Below are positions 21,854 to 33,104 of a DNA stretch of 64,000 nucleotides, one piece after another. The stretch comes from Ziziphus jujuba. Taxonomy: Eukaryota > Streptophyta > Magnoliopsida > Rosales > Rhamnaceae. The stretch spans positions 20,834,001-20,898,000 of the forward strand of contig NC_083389.1 in the NCBI RefSeq assembly GCF_031755915.1, read 5' to 3'. Position 1 is the first letter of the stretch; every line of letters begins with the position of its first letter. Made by a program: the position numbers and the translations under genes. Under the pieces are notes generated by a model. It had not been told where the DNA came from. It was given only the letters and a program-made list of their open reading frames with translations, and searched no databases.

Positions 21854-22979
21854 TGATACGAACCTAGGACGACCTGTGCCTAAACCTGTATTATATTAGC
21901 CCAATCTAATTATATTTAAGTTCCAATGGTCACCTTGACCCCTAACCAACCTATGATTAGAAATCTTGGTATATAATGAAGATGCTACAATAGGTGATGG
22001 AAGGCTTATTGATAAGTCAAACTAAAACACTCATTCACTAATGGTGTTTTAGGTGTTCAAAAGAATAAAGAGAATTCAATCTCATAAATAATTTTCTATA
22101 TAAAATTCATGCTTGATTTCTCATTGAAAATAATCCTTTAAATAGGGTTTGAATTAAGAAAATGAAACCCTAAAAGGATTCGGCCAACATAGAATCCAAT
22201 TAGGAAATTACCTAATTTCACATCCTTTCCTAATCTAATTTGGATTAATTAATTCTCTTATTTTGAATTAGGAATTAATTAATTACAATGAAAATAATAA
22301 AACAAAAACTTTCCTAAACTTATTTTTCCAGCAAATAAATAAATAAAAATCAAAGTAAAAGACTAATTTTCCAAAATAAAAAATTAAAATCAAATTAGGA
22401 AACTAGTTGACTAGTTTGACTACTAAGGTATCTCTGACCAATCTCCAGCTTATTTGGCCTCCAAATTAGCTTCCATATGCCATTAGGATGCTAAATATGA
22501 TTTATAATGATTCCTACACGTTGCCCTTTGATTGAAATAAGTCAAACAAGAAGAAAAGTCAAAGTTAGTGGCAAAACAGCACATTTTCGGCCAAATTGAG
22601 AGGCTGTCCATACAAGTCCTTTTTAGATGCTTTTGATTCTACCTTGGCTGGATTCCATGTCCTCTTAATGATATTAATTGATTACATGAAGTGTTAGAAC
22701 CATTCATTGCTTCCCGGAGTCCAAATTTGCACGAAAATAGCTACCTTGGTCCGTATCGGTCTCCACCACTTGGAGGCTTAAAACGGATCTTGTATCTTTA
22801 GGTATTGTCATGCCCTCTTGAGATTGAATCACTCCATCAATAAAGCTAACCAAGTTGTCCTTAAATCTCTTAACTTGTGCCCTAGTGATTGGCCTCATCT
22901 TCATTTGTATACGACCCGTACACTCCATGAATAAAGCTAGTAGGTAGTCAGTTGAACGGGTATGGTCGGAATCACATTA
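21854..22979 (-). repeat. Solo LTR of a B/D-type CRM-like element
   Basis: Plus-strand start TGATACGAACC and end CGGAATCACATTA mirror the ends of element B's LTR (GGTTCGTATCA and TGATGTGATTCCG). Length 1126 bp. No internal sequence is attached; both sides are element C LTR. It includes on the minus strand MRPITRAQVKRFKDNL (22904-22857), the coding part of the LTR. A matching target duplication is not visible (TAATC on the left). Confidence 0.75.
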
Positions 22980-23434
22980 TGTGATTAAGGAAAATTAGAA
23001 AACTGATTTGACACTTGTCCTAATATAAAATAAACACAAAAATAATTAAGACTCCTAATTATAATTCGGAAACTAATTAATAACTTGAACACAAAGAAAA
23101 TTCAAGTCTATAGAAATGCCACATAGGATGCCATATGACACTACCACATCATCATATGGTTGCCATGTCATTATGCCACTTTAGCAATATGCCACATCAT
23201 TGTGCCAAGTTAGCAAAGGTTTTTCTTCATGAATTCGACTATGTAATCCTATAGATTGGAAAATCCTTGATTCACCTTCAGTAGTGAATTTCCATTGAGA
23301 GCTAAACACCTCTTGAATTAAATGATTTAATACGTCTTTAAATCTTTTAGCTTAAGCTCATGTTATTGATTCTATCTTCAATTGTATAGGATCTTGGCTC
23401 TAGCTTGTTGTGCTCCTAGAAATATCCCTCATCA
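22980..23434 (-). repeat. 5' LTR of element C, outer part
   Basis: Ends CCTCATCA at 23434, i.e. minus strand TGATGAGGGATATTTC. It contains a decayed relative of the coding tail (WAQAKRFKDVLN-like near 23365-23330), showing that the pol-into-LTR arrangement is shared by this subfamily. Confidence 0.7.
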
Positions 23435-23670
23435 TAATCATTAAATAATAAAGAAAATTCTCCAGCCAGAATCAACTTAAAATTCCATCTAGAACTTCAG
23501 ATATGATCAAAATGGATTCAACTATGCAGATTTCAACACCTTCTAAACTGACCTTGAATAGGATCTTTTGTTTGAATGTTCATTTTAACTTTGAAACACA
23601 TCTTTTCAACTTGTTTTCTTCAAATATGATTTTTTTTACATACAAATAAGAAAATACATAAATTATGTAA
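23435..23670 (-). repeat. 3' LTR of element F, piece 1
   Basis: Matches 45245-45480 in the 5' LTR (ATTCTCCA(G/A)CCA, GGATCTTTTGTTTGAAT-like, AACTTGTTTTCTTCAAATA). Ends ATTATGTAA at 23670, where element D inserted; resumes at 28920. Cut on the left by element C. Confidence 0.78.
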
Positions 23671-24614
23671 TGATACGAATCTAGGTCGGCACACTCCTAA
23701 ACCCGTATTATATTAGCCCGGATCTCAATTAAGTTCAGATTTTAATGAATTGACCTCAACCCCTAACTAACCCATGATTAGAAACCTTGGTATAATGAAG
23801 ACACCACAATAGGTGATGGGTATCCTATTGATAAGTCAAAACTAAAACACTCACTCTCTAATAGTGTTTTAGGTGTTCAAAGAGAATAAAGAGAAACTTA
23901 ATCTCATAAATCATTTTATGTATTAATAATATACTGAATATTATTGATAAAATAATCCTTTAAATAGCTAAAAATTTACAAAATAAAACCCTAATTAACT
24001 AGGTAAAACAGGCCACATAGAATAGCAAACCTAATGATTGCCGAAAATCACCTCCTTTCCTAATATAATTTGGATTAATTAATTCCTTAATTTTGAAATA
24101 GAAATTAATTAATTTACAATGAAAATAATAAAATAATAACTTTTCTAAGTTGATTTTTCCAGTAAATAAATAAATAGAAACCAAATAAAAGATTAATTTT
24201 ATAAAACGAAAAGTCAAAATCAAATTAGGAAACAAATTGACTATCTTTCTAAGTAAGCTAACTTTAACCAATCTCCAGCTTTTGATTCTGCCTTGGCTGG
24301 ATTCCATGTTCTCTTAATGATATTCATTGAATTCATGTAGTGTTGGAACCATTCCTTGCTGCTCGGAGTCCAAATTTGTACGAAAACAGCTATCCGGATC
24401 TGTATCGGCTTTCACAACTCCGATGCTTAGAACAGGTTTTGTATCTTCGGGTATGAACAAGCTCTTTTGAGAATTAACTACTTCCAGTATAAATTCTCCT
24501 AGGTTGTCCTTAAACCTTTTAGCTTAAGCTTTAGTGATCAACCTAGTCTTCATCCGTATTGGGTCGGCACCTGAGCGGATTGCTGGTTGTGCGGGTTCAG
24601 ACAGATTTGCAACA
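23671..24614 (-). repeat. 3' LTR of element D (with deletion)
   Basis: Starts TGATACGAATC on the plus strand. About 945 bp against 1120 bp for its partner. The loss is one block near 24282, where CTCCAGCTT joins TTGATTCTGCC; the partner keeps about 170 bp between these words. The minus-strand start near 24614 is decayed (TGTTGCAAATC). Confidence 0.8.
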
Positions 24615-27021
24615 TTCCCTTCCTTTTGAAAAGGATTTGCCCTCAAATCAAAATCATCACCTGCAGCTAAAAGTGATAAGTCATCAACATTAAATGTAGT
24701 ACTAACATTATACTCACCCGGTAAGTCAAGTTTGTAAGCATTTTCCATAATCCACACCAAAACTTGAGAAGGTCCATTTCCATGTAGCATAAGCTTCGAA
24801 TTTCTTTGCTCGGGAGACCTCTTTTTCTTAAATTCAACCAATTACAATCCTTTGGGTCAAACACTATCACAACAAATACTAGAAATACAAGTTCATTTTG
24901 ACAAAAATCACACTTTTTAATATTAGCAAATAATCTCTCCCAAATTTTCAAATTTCCACTAAGTAAAGCTGTCAACAATGCAGATAAAGTTCTATACAAC
25001 AAAAACATCTTTAAATAAACATCTTTATAAATTATAGCTAGCAATGATTTCTTATTCAAAATTGCTTTATTAACATCACCAAAATTCAAATAATTTTTTT
25101 TTTCCTCTCTTTTATTTCTTTTCCTTTCTCACTCACAGATTCATTGGTTGTAACATCACTCTTGGCTTTTGCACCAAATTTCTCACTCTTGAGTTTATTA
25201 AAATTTTTCCACTCAACCTGGGTTTTAGAGGACTTACCTTGGAAATTAAGCTCGCCTTTTCCCTCTTGAATGGATGGTGAAATTGTTGGTGCCATACTAG
25301 CCTTCTCTTTGAGTGTCTCGGCTTCTCTCCTTTGTTGCATTTGTAATTGGTCTCTAAAAATTTCCTTCGGAGTCAATGGCTCCAGCTTAACCTTCTTGCC
25401 TTTAAACTTAAAAATAATAGAGTTCTCTTGACCATAATGAGTAGCATATTTATCAAATTGCCATGGTCTATCTAATAGAATATGTCCGGCATGCATAGGT
25501 ACAACATCCACATCACCACTATCATTAAGCTATTGTAATCTATATGGTTCTGGATGTTTAATAGTTGTTAAGCCTATTTTATCAATCACAATGTTACTAA
25601 TTACATTTGCACAACTTCCACTATCAATTATCTTACTACAAATCTTACCTTGGATTTTATATCGGGTGTGGAAGATGTTTTCCCTTTGAACTTGATCCTT
25701 ATCCTTGTATACTGTCAAAACTCTCTTAGACACCAAACTCAATTTGGCATTGGATGCATGCACCGTTTCAGCTTCATCCTCAATGTCTTTCTTCTCTTGC
25801 TCGGCTTCATCTCCACTTTCCTTACTTTCCGATTCTAGCTCTCCATTACCCTTTAACACCATGATTCTTCTATTCGGGCATTGGGTAGTGATGTGTCCTT
25901 ATCCCTGGCACTTAAAAAACCAATTTCTCTAGATCTTGAAGGTTTAAGATCAGATTTTACCTCATTCTTTGGTGCTTGGACAGATTTGGCTTTTGCATCC
26001 TTCCTTGGCCGATTGGAGCTCTCTTCACCTAGCTTTGGTTTTTATCTTGCCTCAAAGGTGGGATTGCTTCTCCAAGCACTTGGATTTGATCTTTCGCTAT
26101 TGGAAAGACACCTAAACTATGAGCCTACACCCCTCCTCTTGAATTGATACTCTAATTTAATAGCCACATGTAAAATCTTCTCTAATTCCACATATTATTA
26201 CCATTATAGTTGATTGGCTATTTCACGATTCAAACCACCAAGAAACCTTGCCATGGTTATTTCTCTATCTTCATTCATGCTTAACCTCATCATAAGCATC
26301 TCCATCTCCTCGTAATAATCCTCCATGGACCTATTTCCTTGAGATAAAGATTGAAGTCTTCGATACAGCAACTTATGATAGTGTGAAGGAATGAATCGCT
26401 TCCTCATGGCTCCTTTCATTTGTTGCCATGTAGTGATCAATTCATCACCTACTCTCCTTCGGGTATTTTACTCATTAATCCACCATTAGAGTGCATAATG
26501 GCCAAATTCCATTGCTACCAATTTCACTTTCTTAGCCTCCGAATAGTTGTGGCAATTGAAGATCATCTCCATATACTCCTCCCATTCCAAGTAAGCCTCC
26601 GGGTCACTTTTCTCCATGAAAGATGGTATGTTTACCTTGATGTTGCAAAGATCATCATATGCCTCCCACGGCCTAGCCTTTCTTGGACAGTGTATGTTTC
26701 ATCCATTCCTTTCTCGAAGTCATCTCCAAAATTTTCCTCTTCGAACTCCTCTCTAGGTCGTCCACGGCCTCCTCGACCTTGACCTTGTCCTCCATGGAAT
26801 TCTTACCTCAAATTTGGTCCATCATGAGATGTTTCTAATTTTTCCATCATTTGATTTATGTGGTCAAATTGAGCATTCATCCGCTGTAGTTACTCCAACA
26901 CAGCCCTCATGTCCATTTGGTCACCACTCCTTATAGCTCAGGAATCACCATGGAATTCGATGGATTCTTCTTCATTAGTTCTTTGATGTGGATCTCCTCT
27001 TCTTAACCTTGACTCTGACAT
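24524..27021 (-). pseudogene. Gag-protease with scrambled pol remnants of element D
   Basis: Start ATG at 27021 (MSESRLRRGDP). Gag follows in broken frames (GKSDPEAYLEWEE near 26620-26580, KRFIPSHYHKLLYRRLQSL near 26400-26340, ARFLGGLNREIANQL near 26260-26205). The zinc knuckle is decayed (CP on the minus strand near 25890). Protease: 25862-25530 with KIIDSGSCANV, then 25511-25086 with HILLDRPWQF (Gly of the usual LLGRPW changed to Asp). After the linker comes the integrase piece RTLSALLTALLSGNLK (~25005-24940), directly joined to the RT piece ERLFANIKKCDFC (~24935-24870), then VIVFDP and the integrase C-terminus, ending near 24524 in the LTR with TRLITKA. Confidence 0.85.
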
Positions 27022-27799
27022 GTTAGTATAAATAATGCAAAATAAAATAAATGCTCACCAAAAATTACTCCTTCACGTGTTTCACTCAATCAAGGTCTCG
27101 ACACTCGTGTTTTTACACTAGTTTCTACTTTTATCCTATTTTAAGCTCACACACTCTTATCTTTGTCCTCTCAAAGAATTATCTCAAAGTTCTAATTAAA
27201 ACACCCATAAAATAGCAATTAGATCACAAGTATGTTTTAATCAAACTTATAAAAAAAAATAGTAGCAAAAAGCAAACAAAACCGAGTGAATTTTTAAACA
27301 CCTAATTCTCAGCTTTTCTTAAAAAAAAATAATAATAAGGCAATTTAGTAAAGCAAATTTCAGAATAGATAAGAACTAGCCCAAATGGTAAGAAATTAAG
27401 AATTCAATAATAAAAATTTTGAAAAAGAAATTCAAACACGAAACAAGAATATATTTGGACAAAAATAAGGAATAGTTTTTGGTTGTTGTCCTTTGTAATT
27501 CAAGTTTTTGTATCAAATTCTTTAACTAATTTTAATCCAATATTTTTAGCATCCAAAATTCAAATATCTAGGAGAAAAATTAAACTTCTTGCAACTCCAA
27601 AGATTGAATAAATAAGCAACAACTCAACAGCTCCAAGAAATTTCCAGCGAGCAAATTCAACTCCAAATTTCAACAAACTGATATTTTTTTTTTTATATTC
27701 GGCTTTTCTTCTTCTTTTCTTTTTTTTTTTTTTACTCACAGAATATTCACTCAACTCCAATAGCAAGAATTAATCACAAAATTGCAAATCTAATACCAA
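27022..27799 (-). other. 5' leader and decayed PBS of element D
   Basis: AT-rich leader with T runs at 27686-27697 and 27718-27732. At its end the minus strand reads TTGGTATTAGA (27791-27799), a decayed initiator tRNA-Met PBS. The adjoining LTR end lost about 10 bp. Confidence 0.65.
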
Positions 27800-28919
27800 G
27801 ATGCCACGTGCCTAAACCTGTATTATATTAGCCCAAATCTCAATTAAGTTAATATTTTAATGGATTGACCTCAACTCCTAACGAACTTGTGATTAGAAAC
27901 CTTGGCATAATAAAAATACCACAATAGGTGATGGGTATCCTATTGATAAGTCAAAACTAAAATACTTATTTTCTAATTGTGTTTTAGGTGGTCAAAGAGA
28001 ATAAAGAGAAATTCAATCTCATAAATAATTTTCTATATAAATAATGTACTGAATATTATTGGTAAAACAAGCCCTTAAATAGGCTAAAAAGTTATAAAAT
28101 AAAACCCTAATTAACTCGGTAAAACCAGCCACACAGAATAGGAGACCTAATGATGGCTGAAAATCACCTCCTTTCCTAATCTAATTTAGATTAATTAATT
28201 CTTTAATTTTGAAATAGGAATTAATTAATTTACAATGAAAATAATAAAATAATAACTTTCCTAAGTTTATTTTTCCAGCAAATAAATAAATAGAAACCAA
28301 ATAAAAGACTAATTTCCTAAAACGAAAAGTCAAAATCAAATTAGGAAACAAATTGACTATCTTTTTAAGTAAGCTAATTTTGACCAATCTCTAACTTGTT
28401 TGGGCTCCAAATCAGCTTCCATATGCCATGTAGGATGCCAAATATGATTAATAATGATTCCCACACATTGCTCCTTGATTGGAATAGGTCAAACTTGCTT
28501 AAACAAGAAGAATAGTCAAAGGAGTTGCTAAACAACACATTTTCAGCCAAATTGACTTGCTGTCCGTACAAGCACATTTAGATGCTTTTGATTCTACCTT
28601 CGCTGGATTCCATGTCCTCTTAATGATATTCATTGAATTCATGAAGTGTTGGAACCGTTCGTTGCTTCATGGAGTCTAAATTTGCATGAAAACAACTACC
28701 TTGGTCCATATCGACTTCCACCACTCGGATGCTTAGAACAGGCTTTGTATCTGTGGGTATGGACGAGTTCTTTTGAGAATTAAATATTCCCTGTATAAAT
28801 GCTCCCAAGTTGTCCTTAACTTCTTAGCTTGAGCTTTAGTGATCGGCCCAGTCTTCATCCGTATTGGGTCGGCACCTCAGCGGGTTGTCGGTTATGCAGG
28901 TTCGGGCGGATTCGCATCG
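27800..28919 (-). repeat. 5' LTR of element D
   Basis: Shares blocks with 23671-24614 throughout: CCTAAACC(T/C)GTATTATATTAG, GATGGGTATCCTATTGATAAG, AAACGAAAAGTCAAAATC. Ends ATTCGCATCG, where the intact family has CATCA. Confidence 0.8.
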
Positions 28920-29005
28920 TGCAGATTTCTTATCAACTAAGCATGAACTACACAAATAATGAGCTATAATAGAAGCATAAATCTAGGTATAATTTATGCT
29001 TAACA
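28920..29005 (-). repeat. 3' LTR of element F, piece 2
   Basis: Resumes the LTR after element D and matches 45485-45567. The right end TTATGCTTAACA gives the minus-strand LTR start TGTTAAGCATAAATT. Next to it, the minus strand carries GCTAGGGGCAAGGAAATCTTAAAG, the region that precedes Athila 3' LTRs. Confidence 0.78.
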
Positions 29006-31900
29006 AATACATCTAGCTTTAAGATTTCCTTGCCCCTAGCAAAAAAAGGCCTTGGAACATTTTAAAACGTATAAGTAATATGATAGGGATACCTCAAAGA
29101 TTGCATAATTTATTAATTCAAAGACACTTCCAAGTGATTATGCAAATTAACACTTTATTTTCCATTCAACATAATCATCACTTCAAAATTTGTGTGTGAA
29201 TAATCAATTTTAATATTCAATATTGTACACTTGAATAAATTTGCAGTAGCTAGAGATTGGAAATGTAGTACGAATTACCATAAGCTTGCAATGATTAATT
29301 ACTTTTCACTAATGTAGGCTAATGCATTGCTTTAAATCAATAAAATTTAATTATGCTTGTATTATAAAAGCCAAAGGGTATTTGGCAAAAAAAGAAAAGA
29401 GAAAAGAAAAGGATATGAAAATATTAACCGAAGAAAGAAAACTTATATTCAAATATTAGTGAATATAATACTTACTACTTTGTTTTCTTTACTTAATTAT
29501 TAATTTTTTTATTTTCTATTCTTAAACTTCACATTACCTTTCATTATAGCCTCATCTTTATTTATTTGTATCTTTTTTCTTTCTCATAACTATCTTTTTA
29601 TTTTTTCTTTTGCAAAACTTTTGTAACTCTCTCTCTCTCTCTCTCTTGCTCTTTCTTCCTTTCTTTCTTTCTCTTTTTTTTGTTTTTTAACTAATCCCCA
29701 TATTTATCATTTTCATTGCACATTTAAATCTCCAATTCCCATAAAATATATATATAGCCGAATATACATATCCACATACTTCCAAACTTATTTTTCAACA
29801 TAATGCAATAATTACAAATTAATAAACGCATATTCATATCAATTCAAATTTAAACTCTCTTTATAAAATATAATAGGTAGGTAAAATATATTTTTGGGTT
29901 TAAAAGGATAGGTAAATGTGGTTTTAAAAAAACAACGGCTCTGTGATGCATCTTAGATGCATCCTAGTGACTCAAAAAGGCTACTAGTGGACAAAAAAAA
30001 GAAGAAGAAGTTATAGGTAGGCTAGAAAAGCTTAAACTTAAACAAATAAGGCCTAAACCATATTATCAGTAATGCATCAATCTATGAATTCTCTTCAAGT
30101 AATATAATTATGCAAGTTCTAAAGTTCAGTAGAATTAATGTACTGTAATTTCATATCGATCTTCTTCAGGATACAATCTAAATCATGCATAATTAATTGA
30201 GTGCTCGTAAAATTTTGAAAGTAATAATATGTGAATTTAACTTTAGGTATTAAAGCATTCATAATACAATTCAACTATCTAAGAACAATTTTATTTATTA
30301 TCATAGTCTTATCATTAGCCCATCAAAGTACCTATGAAAACAAACTTGAAACCAATTAAAAAAAAAAAAGAATGAAAAATTACCCCATTTTAAAACATGT
30401 ATTGCAAAACCATGATTACGAACAACTAGAATTAAAAATCTTTTTGTGATTTTTGAAAGTTTTGTTAGCAGCATATAAAATCTACAGTATTATACAGAAA
30501 GGTAAAATATAATATGCAATGACTATAAAATCTCATAAAAATACTTAAAAAGTAATAAAAAAATTAATAATAATAACTGTAAAAAAGAAAATTTCAAAAC
30601 ATTGAAATCCACCCACAAACATAAGATAAACATTGTCCTCAATGTTCAAATTAGTTTTTACTTTTGTAATTTAGCATCCAAGATTAAGGTGAAAGAACTA
30701 ATTGAAAACAACGCAAAAACAAGAACATGTACAAACAACAAAGAAAGGTAAACAAACTTAAGCAAGTATTTAAGAAATACTTCCTTGTTGATCTTCTAAG
30801 ATGCCCCAAAAGATGTTGTTGCAGTGCTTGAGGATGAGAAAGATAGCACATGAACAACTAAAATCCACATTTTTAGGTCATTTCAAACTTACTTTTTGAA
30901 AATTATTGAAGGTTGAAGACATTTATTGAAGCTTTTATCTTGAGAACTATGAAATTTAGCCACATGTTTTCAAAACGAGGAAGTCTAAAGATGTATAATC
31001 TTGTCTCGAGAAAAAAAAAAAAAACTTCATCCTCATGTTTTCAAAATGAGAAAATCTAAACATGTTTGATCTTGTCTTGAGAACTAGAAATCTTAGCCAT
31101 GATCATGATAAGACAAGTTCTTTCAGTTTGAAAATTTATGATTATTGAGACATGAGATTGTTGTGCACATCTCTATAAATATGCTCCTCCTCATAAGACA
31201 ATAAAAATGTCTTTAGCTATTTATTCTTCCTTTACTTACTTTTCATATGAGTATGTCTTCCTCATGAGTAATGTCACTAGACTTAAACATATCTCTTCCT
31301 GAATAGGTAGGGATAGAACTTAGTACTTGATGTCTTTCTTTTGAATCTTTGTTTGAGCAATCATGTTTCATGACTCTGTGATGTGCAGCAATGAAACAAC
31401 GATAATTATTGCCAAAAATTGTTGATCCCCTGAGATCAACAATTGTTGGCTCAAAGATCCAATGAAGCTGCTGTGATAATTCCTGTGCATCCATTCAAGT
31501 TGCTACCTTGGTGGTATACATGGGTCAATGTTTATTTGCTAAACATTAAGAAATTGAAACTTTGAGCTCCCAAGTTGTAATATTACAAAGATTACTTGAA
31601 AACGCTCATCAACAAATTGAAAATTTGAAGAAGGAGAATCATGATCTATCTAGGCTTTTGATAGGTTATTCGATTGAGATGAAGACACAACTTGGTGCAC
31701 TGGAAAGTAGTGGTGAGCATCTACCAAAAGATCGGCACAATATAATGGTTGATGTCCAAAATCTAGAGAATGTACTTCCTTAATTTTTTTACTTTTATTT
31801 TTGTTTTTATTTTTTCTTTTTTTTAAAAAGTATTTATGCTTCAACTTTATTCTCTTCTTTCTTCATCTAAAAACAAAACAAAAACTAATTAGGAATAATC
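29006..31900 (-). other. Element F region between pol and 3' LTR
   Basis: About 2.9 kb, AT-rich, with a (CT)n run at 29626-29646, several A/T tracts, and a 50-bp imperfect repeat (30963-31012 and 31033-31082). Athila elements often carry an env-like frame here; I see no membrane-protein pattern. Two open frames are present: 31243-31494 minus (83 codons, no motif recognised) and 31562-31783 plus (listed separately). Confidence 0.5.
31562..31783 (+). CDS. Small coiled-coil ORF antisense to element F
   Basis: Not recognised. The only open frame of note on the plus strand within F, in the region after integrase. The product would be about 73 residues, charged, with heptad-like Leu/Ile spacing over residues 7-35 (LQRLLENAHQQIENLKKEN), which suggests a coiled coil. 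The first codon is uncertain: the frame opens at a TTG at 31562, and the first ATG is at 31679, so a full-length product would need upstream sequence. Tat-clade elements are known to carry extra frames, some antisense, in this position; whether this is one is unproven. It may also be chance. Confidence 0.25.
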   Translation: MSSQVVILQRLLENAHQQIENLKKENHDLSRLLIGYSIEMKTQLGALESSGEHLPKDRHNIMVDVQNLENVLP

Positions 31901-32029
31901 TAAAAGAACAAAGAATAAACTTAGAAAAAAATAAAGGATAAAGAAACTTGGGATGCCTCCCAAGAGCATTTGGTTATAGTCTTTAGTTTCACTTTCTTTC
32001 AAGATCATGGACCATTAATGGACAGAGAA

Positions 32030-33010
32030 GTCTTTATTGCTCCTCCCTCAAAGTAAAGCTTCAATCTTTGACCATTAACTTTAAAAGTTCCATTAAGTGG
32101 ATAAGTGAGTTTCCACAACTCCACTTTGAAATACTTGATTAATGGTGTAAGGTATTTCCCCCTTTGATTTGAGCTGCCCAAAAGAGAGCTTTAACATTGA
32201 ATTATATAAGAGTACTTGCTGCCCTACTTGAAAATCTTTCTTCATAAGCTTCTTATCATGCCATCTCTTGGTTTCCTCTTTATACAGCTTGACATTCTTA
32301 CAAGCTTCAAATTGAACCCTTTTAATTCATTTAATTGCAATAATATTACTTCACCATCAAAATTAAGAAATTTTATTGCCCAATAAGCCTTGTGCTCAAG
32401 TTCCACAGGTAGGCGACATGCTTTTTAAAAAACAAAGCTATAGAGCGACATTCCAATTTGTGTTTTGTATGCCATTCTATAAGCCTACAATGCATCATCT
32501 ACCTTTAGTGTCTAATCTTATCTTGAAGTATTGATGGTCTTTTTTAAAATCTTCTTAAGTTCCGTATTAGAAATTTTAACTTGCCAACTAGTTTGTGGGT
32601 GGTAAAGAGTAGCAATTTTATGTGTAATGTGTAACACCGTATTTAGAAAATAAGAAATCAAATTATTTATTACAAAGATGGGATCCACCCGTACTAATGA
32701 TTATTTGAGGTATACCAAATCTAGTAAAAATATTTTTCTTCAAAAATTTTAAAACCACCCGTGCATCATTAATTGGTATGGCACATATTTCCACCCATTT
32801 TAAATCATAATCTACAACTAGTATAAACTTGTTACCAAGAAATGATGGAAAATGTCCAATAAAATCAATTCGCCATACATAAAAAATTTCTACCTTAAGG
32901 ATATTCTTCAATGGCATCTCATCTCTTTTTAATATATTTATGGTCCTTTGATACTTGTCATATTCTAACACAAAGTAATAAACATCTTGAAACATAGTTG
33001 CTGATAAAAG
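32030..33010 (-). pseudogene. Integrase of element F
   Basis: The minus strand 32995-32663 is open and follows Athila integrase closely: DVYYFVLEYDKYQRTINI, NILKVEIFYVWRIDFIGHFP (first catalytic Asp kept), [18 protein letters not shown], then [10 protein letters not shown], where relatives have SDGGSHF. Two catalytic or structural losses stand out: both cysteines of the zinc-finger CxxC are Tyr (YDKYQ), and the second catalytic Asp is Thr. From 32660 to 32030 the C-terminus is readable with shifts (WHDKKLMKKDFQVGQQVLLYN near 32270-32200). Confidence 0.8.
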
Positions 33011-33104
33011 ACACCTTATAAAACCTTAACTACTATTTTACTTGTTCCAAAATGACCCGATACTCACTACTATGGCAACTCCTCATTATTGACCCAATTT
33101 TTGT

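Larger units (their letters stand above)
16925..23434 (-). mobile_element. CRM-like gypsy element C, 3'-truncated
   Basis: Minus strand. From right to left: 5' LTR (23434-21422, interrupted), PBS (21417-21407), leader, gag (from 20494), protease, RT, RNase H and a remnant of integrase that stops at 16925. The 3' LTR is missing. The LTR differs in sequence from that of A, B, D and H, so this is a separate subfamily. Its right border (ATATCCCTCATCA, ending 23434) abuts the 3' LTR of element F, so C probably inserted into F or was joined to it by rearrangement. Confidence 0.8.
23671..28919 (-). mobile_element. Complete non-autonomous CRM-like LTR retrotransposon D
   Basis: Minus strand, about 5.25 kb. 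LTRs: 27800-28919 (5') and 23671-24614 (3'). Target duplication TGTAA at 23666-23670 and a decayed TGCAG at 28920-28924; the empty site is preserved in the sister LTR of F, which reads TTATGTAAATTTCC near 45480. The interior codes for Gag and protease followed by the same integrase/RT/integrase mosaic as B. More stop codons and indels than B, so it is older. It is inserted in the 3' LTR of F. Confidence 0.88.

Noticed and set aside
23435..23439. TAATC as target duplication of element C
   Set aside because: The other end of C is missing at 16925, so there is nothing to match; the word is too short to count alone.
26420..26782. Plus-strand frame of 120 codons
   Set aside because: It is antisense to the gag of element D, and the equivalent antisense frame in B (9454-9954 minus) shows it is a shadow of coding constraint.
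29006..31240. An env-like gene in element F
   Set aside because: Position would fit, but no frame of adequate length, no signal peptide or transmembrane pattern on the minus strand.
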